Source: Megascapheus bottae
Taxonomy: Eukaryota; Chordata; Mammalia; Rodentia; Geomyidae
Direction of reading: 5' to 3'
Assembly (NCBI GenBank): GCA_024803745.1
Contig: JANJXV010001746.1
Coordinates: 1-64,000, forward strand
Length of the DNA: 64,000 bases
Below the pieces are notes generated by a model. It did no database searches, was not told the DNA's origin, and saw only the letters and a list, made by a program, of their open reading frames with translations. Positions within the stretch are counted from its first letter, which is position 1, and the number at the start of each line of letters is the position of its first letter. The translations under genes and the position numbers were made by a program. This document shows, in pieces, positions 1 through 13,769 of this stretch.

Positions 1-2136
1 ACTTCACACACCTCCGTTCTATGACTTCACACACCTCCATTCTGTGACTTCACAGACCTATATTTTTAACTTCAGAACCATCCATTCTATGACTTCACAC
101 ACCTCCCTTCTGTGAAATCACAAACCTCGGTTCTGTGACTTCACACACCTCCATTCTGAGTTCACACACCTCCATTCTGTGACTTCACACACCTCCATTC
201 TGACTTCACACACCTCCATTCTATGACTTCACACACTTCCATTCTATGACTACACACACCTCCATTCTGTGACTTCACACACCTAGACTCTCTGACTTCA
301 CACACCTCCGTTCTATGACTTCAAACACCTCCATTCTGTGACTTCACACACCTCCGTTCTATGACTTCACACACCTCCATTCTGTGACTTCACACACCTA
401 TATTTTTAACTTCAGAACCATCCATTCTATGACTTCACACACCTCCCTTCTGTGACATCACAAACCTCGGTTCTGTGACTTCACACACCTCCATTCTGAG
501 TTCACACACCTCCATTTTGTGACTTCACACACCTCCATTCTGACTTCACACACCTCCGTTCTATGACTTCACCCACCTCGATTCTCTGACTTCACAAACC
601 TCCATTCTATGACTTCACAAACCTCTAATCGGTGACTTCACACACCTCCATTCTGTGACTTCACACACCTCCATTCTGACTTCACACCCCTCCATTCGTG
701 ACTTCACACACCTCCATTCTGTGACTTCACACACCTCCATTCTGTGACTTCACACACCTCCATCCTGAGTTCACACACCTCCATTCTGTGACTTCACACA
801 CTTCCATTCTGTGACTTCACAACCTCCATGCTATGACTTCACACACATCCATTTTGGCATCACACACTTCCATCTGTGACTTCACACACCTCCATTCTCT
901 GACTTCAGACACCTAAATTGTTTGACTTCACATACCTCCATTCTTGGACTTCACACACTTCCATTCTGTGACTTCACACACCTCCATTGTTTGAGTTCAC
1001 ACACCTCCATTCTGTGACTTCACACACCTCCATTCCATGACTTCACACACCTCCATTGTATGAGTTCACACATCTCCATTCTATGAGTTCTCACACCTCC
1101 ATTTGGACTTCACATACCTCCATTCTATGACTTCACACACCTTCATTCTTACTTCAGAAACATCGATTCTATGACTTCACACACCTCCCTTCTATACCAT
1201 CACAAACCTCGGTTCTGTGACTTCACACACCTCCATTCTGAGTTCACACACCTCCATTCTGTGACTTTCACACACCTCCATTCTGACTTCACACACCTCC
1301 ATTCTATGACTTCACACACTTCCACTCTATGAATTCACACACCTCAATTCTGTGACTTCACACACTCCATTCTGTGCCTTCACACACCTAGATTCTCTGA
1401 CTTCACACACCTCCATTCTATGACTTCAAACACCTCCATTCTGTGACTTCACACACCTCCGTTCTATGACTTCACACACCTCCATTCTGTGACTTCACAG
1501 ACCTATATTTTTAACTTCAGAACCATCCATTCTATGACTTCACACACCTCCCTTCTGTAAAATCACAAACCTCGGTTCTGTGACTTCACACACCTCCATT
1601 CTGAGTTCACACACCTCCATTCTGTGACTTCACACACCTCCATTCTGACTTCACACACCTCCATTCTATGACTTCACACACTTCCATTCTATGACTTCAC
1701 ACTCCTCCATTCTGTGACTTCACACACCTAGATTCTCTGACTTCACACACCTCCGTTCTATGACTTCAAACACCTCCATTCTGTGACTTCACACACCTCC
1801 GTTCTATGACTTCACACACCTCCATTCTGTGACTTCACACACCTATATTTTTAACTTCAGAACCATCCATTCTATGACTTCACACACCTCCCTTCTGTGA
1901 CATCACAAACCTCGGTTCTGTGACTTCACACACCTCCATTCTGAGTTCACACACCTCCATTTTGTGACTTCACACACCTCCATTCTGACTTCACACACCT
2001 CCGTTCTATGACTTCACCCACCTCGATTCTCTGACTTCACAAACCTCCATTCTATGACTTCACAAACCTCTAATCGGTGACTTCACACACCTCCATTCTG
2101 TGACTTCACACACCTCCATTCTGTGACTTCACACAC
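1..2136. repeat. 1,445-bp higher-order repeat, partial first copy plus second copy
   Basis: Positions 1-691 match 1446-2136 at a constant offset of 1,445 bp. Shared rare markers are CAGACCTATATTTTT (53 and 1498), a second TATATTTTTAAC (399 and 1844) and CCTCTAATCGG (about 622 and 2067). The match stops near 691/2136, where the first copy continues with CACCCCTCCATTCGTG and the second with CACACTTCCATTCTC. The window begins inside a copy, so the true left edge is unknown. Confidence 0.85.
681..1830. repeat. Segment repeated 2,806 bp downstream, copy 1
   Basis: Markers TTCACACCCCTCCATTCGTG (681), a CTCGGTTCTG variant (about 1,208) and TATATTTTTAAC (1,504) reappear at 3,487, 4,014 and 4,310, all at the same 2,806-bp offset. 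The offset grows to 2,828 at the next TATATTTTTAAC (1,844 versus 4,672), because the downstream copy has one additional unit before the CCTAGATTCTC variant. This single-unit indel shows register slippage inside otherwise conserved blocks. Confidence 0.8.
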
Positions 2137-3339
2137 TTCCATTCTCTGACTTCACCCACCTCTTTCTTGGACTTCACAGACATCCATTCCATGACATCAC
2201 ACACCTCCATTCTATGAGTTCACACATCTCTATTCTATCAGTTCACACACCTCCATTTTGACATCACACACTTCCATTCTATGACTTCGCACACCTCAAT
2301 TCTGACTTCACACACCTCCATTCTGTGACTTCACACAGCTCCATTCCGTGACTTCACACACCTAGATTCTCTGACTTCACATACCTCCATTCTATGACTT
2401 CACACACCTCCATTCTGTGACTTCACACACCTCCGTTCTATGACTTCACACACCTCCATTCTGTGACTTCACACACCTCCGTTCTATGACTTCACACACC
2501 TCCATTCTGTGATTTCACACACCTCCATTCTATGTCTTCACACACCTACATTCTGTGACTTCACAAACCTCCATTCTATGACCTCACACACCACGATTCT
2601 CTGATTTCACACACCTCCATTCTATGACTTCACACACCTCCATTCTGTGACTTCACACACCTCCGTTCTATGACTTCACACACCTCCATTCTGTGACTTC
2701 ACCCACCTCCAAATTGACTTCACACACCTCCATTCTATGACTTCACACACCTTCATTCTTACTTCACAAACATCCATTCTATGACTTCACACTCCTCCCT
2801 TCTATGACATCACAAACCTTGGTTCTGTGACTTCACACACCTCCATTCTGATTTCACACACCTCCATTTTGTGACTTCACACACCTCCATTCTATGACTT
2901 CACACACTTCCATTCTATGACTTCACACACCTCCATTCTGTGACTTCACACACCTCCATTCTGTGACTTCACACACCTAGATTCTCTGACTTCACACACC
3001 TCCATTCTATGACTTCAAACACCTCCATTCTGTGACTTCACACACCTCCGTTTTATGACTTCACACACCTCCATTCTGTGACTTCACACACCTATATTTT
3101 TAACTTCAGAACCATCCATTCTATGACTTCACACACCTCCCTTCTATGACATCAAAAACCTCGGTTCTGTGACTTCACACACCTCCATTCTGACTTCACA
3201 CACCTCCATTCTATGAATTCACCCACCTCGATTCTCTGACTTCACAAACCTTCATTCTATGACTTCACACACTTCCATTCGGTGACTTCACACACCTCCA
3301 TTCTATGACTTCACACACCTCCATTCTGTGACTTCACCC

Positions 3340-6300
3340 AACAATGTTTGTGACTTCACACACCACCATTTTGACTTCACACACCTCCATTCTGTGACTT
3401 CACACACCTCCATTCTCTGACTTCACACACCTCCATTCTGAGTTCACACACCTCCATTCTGTGACTTCACACACCTCCATTCTGACTTCACACCCCTCCA
3501 TTCGTGACTTCACACACCTCCATTCTGTGACTTCACACACCTCGATTCTGTGACTTCACACACCTCCATCCTGAGTTCACACACCTCCATTCTGTGACTT
3601 CACACACTTCCATTCTGTGACTTCACAACCTCCATGCTATGACTTCACACACATCCATTTTGGCATCACACACTTCCATCTGTGACTTCACACACCTCCA
3701 TTCTCTGACTTCAGACACCTAAATTGTTTGACTTCACATACCTCCATTCTTGGACTTCACACACTTCCATTCTTTGACTTCACACACCTCCATTGTTTGA
3801 GTTCACACACCTCCATTCTGTGACTTCACACACCTCCATTCCATGACTTCACACACCTCCATTGTATGAGTTCACACTTCTCCATTCTATGAGTTTTCAC
3901 ACCTCCATTTGGACTTCACATACCTCCATTCTATGACTTCACACACCTTCATTCTTACTTCAGAAACATCGATTCTATGACTTCACACACCTCCCTTCTA
4001 TGACATCACAAATCTCGGTTCTGTGACTTCACACACCTCCATTCTTAGTTCACACACCTCCATTCTGTGACTTCACACACCTCCATTCTGACTTCACACA
4101 CCTCCATTCTATGACTTCACACACTTCCATTCTATGAATTCACACACCTCCATTCTGTGACTTCACACACCTCCATTCTGTGACTTCACACACCTAGATT
4201 CTCTGACTTCACACACCTCCGTTCTATGACTTCAAACACCTCCATTCTGTGACTTCACACACCTCCGTTCTATGACTTCACACACCTCCATTCTGTGACT
4301 TCACACACCTATATTTTTAACTTCAGAACCATCCATTCTATGACTTCACACACTCCCTTCGGTGAAATCACAAACCTCGGTTCTGTGACTTCACACACCT
4401 CCATTCTGAGTTCACACACCTCCATTCTGTGACTTCACACACCTCCATTCTGACTTCACACACCTCCATTCTATGACTTCACACACTTCCATTCTATGAC
4501 TTCACACACCTCCATTCTGTGACTTCACACACCTCCATTCTGTGACTTCACACACCTAGATTCTCTGACTTCACACACCTCCGTTCTCTGACTTCAAACA
4601 CCTCCATTCTGTGACTTCACACACCTCCGTTCTATGACTTCACACACCTCCATTCTGTGACTTCACACACCTATATTTTTAACTTCAGAACCATCCATTC
4701 TATGACTTCACACACCTCCCTTCTGTGACATCACAAACCTCGGTTTTGTGACTTCACACACCTCCATTCTGAATTCACACACTTCCATTTTGTGACTTCA
4801 CACACCTCCATTCTGACTTCACACACCTCCGTTCTATGACTTCACCCACCTCGATTCTCTGACTTCACCCAGCTCCATTCTATGACTTCACACACCTCTA
4901 TTCGGTGACTTCACACACCTCCATTCTATGACTTCACACACCTCCATTCTGTGACTTCACCCACCTATATTTGTGACTTCACACACCACCATTTAGACTT
5001 AACACACCTCCATTCTGTGACTTCACACACCTCCATTCTGTGACTTCACACACTTCCATTCTCTGACTTCACACACCTCTTTCTTGGACTTCACAGACAT
5101 CCATTCCATGATATCACACACCTCCATTCTATGAGTTCACACATCTCTATTCTATCAGTTCACACACCTCCATTTTGACATCACACACTTCCATTCTATG
5201 ACTTCGCACACCTCCATTCTGACTTCACACACCTCCATTCTGTGACTTCACACAGCTCCATTCCGTGACTTCACACACCTAGATTCTCTGACTTCACATA
5301 CCTCCATTCTATGACATCACACACCTCCATTCTGTGACTTCACACACCTCCGTTCTATGACTTCACACACCTCCATTCTGTGACTTCACACACCTCCGTT
5401 CTATGACTTCACACACCTCCATTCTGTGATTTCACACACCTCCATTCTATGTCTTCACACACCTACATTCTGTGACTTCACAAACCTCCATTCTATGACC
5501 TCACACACCACGATTCTCTGATTTCACACACCTCCATTCTATGACTTCACACACCTCTATTCTGTGACTTCACACACCTCGGTTCTATGACTTCACACAC
5601 CTCCATTCTGTGACTTCACCCACCTCCATTTGTGACTTCACACACTACCATTTTGACTTCACACACCTCCATTCTGTGACTTCACACACCTCCATTCTGT
5701 GACTTCACACACCTCCATTGTTTGACTTCACACACCTCTGTTCTTTGACTTCACACACCTCCATTCCATTTCTTCACATACTCCATTCTATGAGTTCACA
5801 CACCTCCATTCTATGAGTTCACACACCACCATTTTGACTTCACACACATTCATTCTATGACTTCACACACCTCCATTCTATGACTTCACAAACCTCCATG
5901 CTGTGACTTCGCACATCTCCATTCTGAGTTCACACACCTCCATTCGTTGACTTCACACACTTCCATTCTGACTTCAGAAACCTTCATTATATGACTTCAC
6001 ACACTTCCATTCTATGACTTCACACCCCTCCATTCTGTGACTTCACACACCTCCATTCTGAGTTCACACACCTCCATTCTGTGACTTCACACACCTCCAT
6101 TCTGTGACTTAACACACCTCCGTTCTATGACTTCACACACATCCATTTTGGCATCACACACTTCCATTCTGTGACTTCACACACCTCCATTCTCTGACTT
6201 CACACACCTCCATTGTTTGACTTCACATACCTCCATTCTTGGACTTCACACACCTCCATTCAGTACTTCACACACCTCCATTCTGATTTCACAAACCTCC

Positions 6301-9300
6301 ATTCTATGACTTCACACACTTCCATTCTATGAGTTCACACACCTCCATTCTGTGACATCACACACGTCCATTCTGAGTTCACACACCTCCATTCTGTGAC
6401 TTCACACACCTACATTCGGTGACTTCACACACCTCCATTCTGTGACTTCACACACCTCCATTTTGACTTCACACACTTCCATTATATGACTTCACACACC
6501 TCCATTCTGTGACTTCACACACCTCCCTCCATTGTTTGACTTCACACACATCCATTCTTTGACTTCACACACCTCCATTCCATGACTTCACACACCTGCA
6601 TTCTATGAGTTCACACAACTCCATTTGGAATTCACACACCTCAATTCTATGACTTCACATACCTTCATTCTTACTTCAGAAACATCCATTCTATGACTTC
6701 ACACACCTCCCTTCTATGACATCACAAACCTCCATTCTATGACTTCACACACCTCCCTTCTATGACATCACAAACCTCCATTCTGTGACTTCACACACCT
6801 CCATTCTGAGTTCACATACCTCCATTCTGTGACTTCACACACCTCCATTCTGACTTCACACACCTTCATTCTATGACTTCACACACTTCCATTCTATGAC
6901 TTCACACACCTCCATTCTGTGACTTCACACACCTCCATTCTTTGACTTCACATACCTCCATTCTGTGACTTTGCACACCTCCGTTCTATGACTTCACACA
7001 CCTCCATTCTGTGACTTCACACACCTCTATTCTGAGTTCACACATGTCCATTCTGTGACTTCACACACCTCCATTTTGTGACTTCACACACCTCCATTCT
7101 TTGAATTCACACACCTCCATTCTGTGACTTCACCTACCTACATTAGTGACTTCACACACCACCATTTTGACTTCACACACCTCCATTCTGTGACTTCACA
7201 TACTTCCATTGTGTGACTTCACACACCTCCATTTTGACTTCACACACTTCCATTCTGTGACTTCCCACACCTCCATTCTGTGACTTCACACACCTCGGTT
7301 CTCTGACTTCACACACCTCCATTTTGACCTCACACACGTCCATTCCATGACTTTACACACCTCCATTCTATGAGTTCACACACCTCCATTCTGTGAGTTC
7401 ACACACCACCATTTTGACTGCACACACCTCCATTCTATGACTTCACACACCTCCATTCTATGCCTTCACAAACCTCCATTCTGTGACTTCACACATCTCC
7501 ATTCTGAGTTCACGCACCTCAATTCGGTGACTTCAAACACCTCCATTCTGACTTCACAATGCTTCATTCTATGACTTCACACACTTCCATTCTATGACTT
7601 CACACACCTCCATTCTGTGACTTCACACACCTCCATTCTGAGTTCACACACCTCCATTCTGTGACTTCACACACCTCGATTCTGTGACTTCACAAACCTC
7701 CATTCTATGACTTCACACACCTCCATTCTATGAATTCACACCTCCATTCTATGACTTCACACATGCATTTTGATTTCACACACCTCCAATATATGACTTC
7801 AAACACCTCAATTCTGTTACTTCACACACCTCCATTCTATGACTTCATACCCGTCCATTCTGTAGTTCACACAACTCCAGTCTATGACTTCACACACCTC
7901 CTGTCTATGACTTCACATACCTCCATTCTATGACTTCACACACCTGCATTGTCCGACTTCACACCCCTCCAATTTGACTTCAAATACCTCCATTCTATGA
8001 CTTCACAAACCTCCTTTTTGTGACTTCACACACCTCCATTCTGTGACTTCACAAAACTCCATTCTATGATTTCACACTCCTCCAATCTATGACTTCACAC
8101 ACCTCCATTTTATGACGTCACACACCTCCATTTTGACTTCATACACCTCCATTATGTGCCTTCACACATCTACATTCTATGACTTCACACACCTTCAATC
8201 TATGACTTCAAACACTTCCATTCTATGATTTCACATACCTCCATTCTATGAATTCACATACCTCCATTGTGACTTCACACACCTCCATTCTGAGTTCACA
8301 CACCTCCATTCTGTGACTTAACACACCTCCATTCTGACTTCACACACCTTCATTTCATGACTTCGCACACCTCCATTCTAAGACTTATCTCATCCACCAT
8401 TCTGTGACTTCACGCACCTACATTCTGTGTTGACACACCTCCATTCAGTGACTTCACAAACCTCTATTGTATGACTTCACACACCTCCATTGTGACTTCA
8501 CACACCTCCATTCTATGAGTTCAACACCTCCGTTCTGACTTCATAAACCTCCATTCTATGACTTCACACACCTCCATTCTGACTTCACAGAGCTCCATTT
8601 TGTGACTTCACAAAACTCCATTCTATGATTTCACACACCTCCATCTACGACTTCACACACCTCCATTCTTACTTCAGAAACATCCATTCAGTGACTTTAC
8701 ACACCTCCATTCTGACTTAACACACCTCCATTGTATGACTTCACACACCTCCATTCTGACTTCACCCAGCTCCATTCTATGACTTCACACATCTCCATTC
8801 TGTGACTTCACACACCTCCATTCTGAGTTCACACACCTCCATTCTGTGACTTCACACACCTCCATTCTGACTTCACCCAGCTCCATTCTATGACTTCACA
8901 CACCTCCATTCTGTGACTTCACACACCTCCATTCTATGACTTCACACAACTCCATTCTATGACTTCACACACCTCCATTCTGAATTCACACACCTGCATT
9001 CTGTGACTTCACACACCAACGTTCTGTGACTTCACACACCTCGAATCTCTGACTTCACACACCTCCATCTATGACTTCACACACCTCCATTCTGTGACTT
9101 AACCCACCTCCATTCTGACTTCAAACACCTCCATTCTATGACTTCACACACTTCCATTCTAAGACTTTACACACCTCCATTCAGTGACTTCACACACCTC
9201 CATTCTGTGACTTCACACACCTAGATTCTCTGACTTCACACACCTCCATTCTATGACTTCACATACCTCCATTCTGTGACTTCACACACCTCCGTTCTAT

Positions 9301-12300
9301 GACTTCACACACCTCCATTCAGTGACTTCACACACCTCTATTCTGAGTTCACACACCTCTATTCTGAGTTCATACACCTCCATTCTGGGACTTCACACAC
9401 CTCCATTCTGTGACTTCACACACCTCCGTTCTATGACCCCAAACACCTCGATTCTCTGTCTTCACAATCCTCCATTCTATGACTTCACACACCTCCATTC
9501 TGTTTCTTCACACACCTCCATTGTTTGACTTCACTCACCTCCATTCTTTGACCTCACACACGTCCATTCCATGACTTCACACACCTCCATTCTATGAGTT
9601 CACACACCTCCATTCTGTGACTTCACACACCTCCATTTTTTGACTTCACACACCTCTATTCTTTGACTTCACACACCGCCATTCCATGACTTCACACACC
9701 TCCATTGTTTGACTTCACACACCTCCATTCTGTGACTTCACATACCTCAATTTTGTGACTTCACACTCGTCCATTCTGACTTCACAAACCTCCATTCTGT
9801 GACTTCACACACCTCCATTTTGACTTCACACACTTCCTTTCTGTGACTTTACACACCTCCATTCTATGACTTCACACACCTCCATTCTGTGACTTCACCC
9901 ACCTCCATTTGTGACTTCACACACTACCATTTTGACTTCACACACCTCCATTCTGTGACTTCACACACTTCCATTCTGTGACTTCACACACCTCCATTTT
10001 GACTTCACACACTTCCCTTCTGTGACTTTACACACCTCCATTCTGTGACTTCACACACCTCCATTGTTTGACTTCACACACCTCTATTATTTGACTTCAC
10101 ACACCTCCATTCCATTTCTTCACATACCTCCATTCTATGAGTTCACACACATCCATTCTATGACTTCACAAACCTCCATGCTGTGACTTCGCACATCTCC
10201 ATTCTGAGTTCACACACCTCAATTCGGTGACTTCACACACGTACATTCTGGCTTCACAAAGCTCCATTCTATGACTTCACAAACTTCCATTCTATGACTT
10301 CACACACCTCCATTCTGTGACTTCACACACCTCCATTCTGAGTTCACACACCTCCATTCTGTGACTTCACACACCTCCATTCTGTGACTTCACACACCTC
10401 CACTCTATGACTTCACACACATACATTTTGGCATCACACACTTCCATTCTGTGACTTCACACACCTCCATTCTCTGACTTCACACACCTCCATTGTTTGA
10501 CTTCACATACCTCCATTCGGTACTTCATACACCTCCATTCTGATTTCACAAACCTCCGTTCTATGACTTCACACACTTCCATTCTATGAGTTCACACACC
10601 TCCATTCTGTGACTTCACACACCTCCATTCTGTGTTCACACACCTCCATTCTGTGACTTCACACACCTACATTCGGTGACTGCACACACACCTCCATTCT
10701 GTGACTTCACACACCTCCATTTTGACTTCACACACTTCCATTATGTGACTTCACACACCTCCATTCTGTGACTTCACACACCTCCATTGTTTGACTTCAC
10801 ACACCTCCATTCTTTGACTTCACACACCTCCATTCCATGACTTCACACACCTCCATTCTATGAGTTCACACATCTCCATTCTATGAGTTCACACAACTCC
10901 ATTTGGACTTCACACACCTCCATTCTATGACTTCACACACCTTCATTCTTACTTCAGAAACATCCATTCTATGACTTCACACACCTCCCTTCTATGACAT
11001 CACAAACCTCCATTCTGTGACTTCACACACCTCCATTCTGAGTTCACATACCTCCATTCTGTGACTTCACACACCTCCATTCTGACTTCACACACCTCCA
11101 TTCTATGACTTCACACACTTCCATTCTATGACTTCACACACCTCCATTCTGTGACTTCACACACCTCCATTCTGTGACTTCACCTACCTACATTTATGAC
11201 TTCACACACCACCATTTTGACTTCACACACCTCCATTCTGTGACTTCACATACCTTCATTCTGTGACTTCACACACCTCCATTTTGACTTCACACACTTC
11301 CATTCTGTGACTTCACACACCTCCATTCTGTGACTTCCCACACCTACATTCTATGACTTGACACACCTCCATTCTGAATTCACACACCTGCATTCTGTGA
11401 CTTCACAAACCTCTGTTCTGTGACTTCACACACCTCCATTTTGAATTCACACACTTCCATTCTGTGATTTCACACACATCCATTCTGTGACTTCACACAC
11501 CTCCATTGTTTGACTTCACTCGCCTCCATTCTTTGACCTCACACACGTACATTCCATGACTTCACACACCTCTATTCTGAGTTCACACACCTCCATTCTG
11601 TGACTTCACACACCTCCATTCTGTGACTTCACACACCTCCGTTCTATGACCCCACACACATCGATTCACTGACTTCACAAACCTCCATTCTATGACTTCA
11701 CACACCTCCATTCTGTGACTTCACACACCTGCATTCTATGACTTCACACACCTCGTATCTGTGACTTCACCCACCTACATTTGTGACTTCACACACCACC
11801 ATTTTGACTTCACACACCTCCATTCTGTGACTTCACACACCTCCATTGTTTGACTTCACACATCTCCATTCTTGGACTTCACACACCTCCATTCCATGAC
11901 TTCACACACCTCCATTCTATGAGTTCACACATCTCGTATCTGTGACTTAACCCACCTACATTTTTGACTTCACCCAACACCACTTTGACTTCACACACCT
12001 CCATTCTGTGACTTCACACACCTCCATTCTGTGACTTCACACACCTCCATTCTGTGACTTCACACACATCCATTGTTTGACTTCACTCACCTCCATTCTT
12101 TGACCTCACACACGTCCATTCCATGACTTCACAAACCTCCATTCCATGATTTCACACACCTCCATTCTATGACTTCACACACCACCATTTTGACTTCACA
12201 CACCTCCATTCTATGACTTCACACACCTCCATTCTATGACTTCACAAACCTCCATTCTGTGACTTCACACATCTCCATTCTGAGTTCACACTCCTCCATT

Positions 12301-13769
12301 CGGTGACTTCACACACCTCCATTCTGACTTCACAATGCTCCATTCTATGACTTCACACACTTCCATTCTATGACTTCACACACCTCCATTCTGTGACTTC
12401 ACACACCTCCATTGTGAGTTCACACACCTCCATTCTGTGACTTCACACACCTCCATTCTGTGACTTCACAAACCTCCATTCTATGACTTCACACATCTCC
12501 ATTCTATGATTTCACACCTCCATTCTATGACTTCACACATCCATTTTGATTTCACACACCTCCAATATATGACTTCAAACACCTCAATTCTGTTACTTCA
12601 CACACCTCCATTCTATGACTCCACATACCTCCATTCTATGACTTCACACACCTGCATTCTCCGACTTCACACCCCTCCAATTTGACTTCACATACCTCCA
12701 TTCTATGACTTCACAAACCTCCTTTCTGTGACTTCACACACCTCAATTCTGTGACTTCACAAAACTGCATTCTATGATTTCACACTCCTCCATTCTATGA
12801 CTTCACACACCTCCATTTTATGACGTCACACACCTCCATTTTGACTTCACACACCTCCATTATGTGCCTTCACACATCTACATTCTATGACTTCACACAC
12901 CTTCAATCTATGACTTCAAACAATTCCATTCTATGATTTCACATACCTCCATTCTATGAATTCACATACCTCCATTCTGTGACTTCACACACCTCCAATC
13001 TGAGTTCACACACCTCCATTCTGTGACTTAACACACTTCCATTCTGTCTTCACACACCTTCATTTCATGATTTCGCACACCTCCATTCTATGACTTATCA
13101 CATCCACCATTCTGTGACTTCACACACCTCCATTCTGAGTTGACACACCTCCATTCTGTGACTTCACAAACCTCTATTGTATGACTTCACTCACCTCCAT
13201 TGTGACTTCACACACCTCCATTCTATGAGTTCAACACCTCCGTTCTGTCTTCATACACCTCCATTCTATGACTTCACACACCTCCATTCTGACTGCACAC
13301 AGCTCCATTTTGTGACTTCACAAAACTCCATTCTATGATTTCACACACCTCCATCTATGACTTCACACACCTCCATTCTTACTTCAGAAACATCCATTCT
13401 GTGACTTCACACACCTCCATTATGACTTAACACACATCCATTGTATGACTTCACACACCTCCATTCTGACTTCACCCAGCTCCATTCTATGACTTCACAC
13501 ACCTCCATTCTGTGACTTCACACACCTCCATTCTCCGACTTCACACACCTCCATTCTGAGTTCACACACCTCCATTCTCCGACTTCACACACCTCCATTC
13601 TGTGACCTCACACACCTCCATTCTGTGACTTCACACACCTCCATTCTGAGTTCACACACCTCCATTCTGTGACTTCACAAACCTCCATTGTGTGACTTCA
13701 CAACCTCCATGCTATGACTTCACACACATCCATTTTGGCATCACACACTTCCATTCTGTGACTTCACAC
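3340..13769. repeat. Higher-order block I (~10.4 kb)
   Basis: Block I opens with the rare CCCAACAATGTTTGTG variant (3,338), which also opens the matching parts of block II (about 14,086) and block III (about 30,213). Much of it aligns to block II at offsets of 10,748 near the start and 10,404 in the middle (the AATTCACACCTCC landmark at 7,734 and 18,138), the change reflecting internal gains and losses. Landmarks inside are CCTCCCTCCATTG (about 6,530), GGCATCACAC, CACCACCATTTTG and a TCCGACTTCACACC variant (7,952 and 12,660). It lacks the CTACGTTGTTGG variant that characterises the second half of block II. Edges are approximate. Confidence 0.7.
3487..4636. repeat. Segment repeated 2,806 bp upstream, copy 2
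   Basis: This is the counterpart of the segment beginning at 681, with the same order of rare variants: CACCCCTCCATTCGTG, GGCATCACAC, CAGAAACATCG, CTCGGTTCTG, then TATATTTTTAAC. A few substitutions separate the two, for example CACAAATCTCGG here against CACAAACCTCGG upstream. The same variant order recurs again near 14,240-15,210 and 30,370-31,340, so the segment belongs to a multi-copy block rather than a simple pair. Confidence 0.78.

Larger units (their letters stand above)
59..4690. repeat. Sub-array marked by TATATTTTTAAC variant, often paired
   Basis: The AT-rich unit variant TATATTTTTAAC (TTAAA in two copies) followed by TTCAGAACCATCC starts at 59, 399, 1504, 1844, 3093, 4310 and 4672 in this stretch. 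It recurs outside it only at 15214, 15577, 31343 and 31685, so I found 11 copies. Ten of the 11 form pairs 340-363 bp apart, the difference being about one basic unit; the copy at 3093 stands alone. The marker is absent after 31.7 kb. It defines a local sub-repeat of about 350 bp. It resembles a TATA element by composition, but nothing else suggests a promoter. Confidence 0.8.

Noticed and set aside
59..72. TATATTTTTAAC as a TATA-box promoter
   Set aside because: There is no coding or RNA gene downstream and no other promoter element. It is carried as a repeat variant in pairs.
6520..6540. CCTCCCTCCATTG as a transposon scar
   Set aside because: It is a 4-base internal repeat of CTCC, present at the homologous place in blocks II and III, so it is an inherited unit variant.
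7730..7933. Open frame of 67 codons, with near copies at 18134 and 37355
   Set aside because: It is a readthrough of the repeat (HTPPFYDFTHL-type peptide). Its copies exist because the DNA is duplicated. There is no domain, signal or splice context.
10681..10695. Longer CA run (GCACACACACC) as a microsatellite or Z-DNA site
   Set aside because: It is one basic unit with an additional CACA. It is too short and isolated to call a separate feature.
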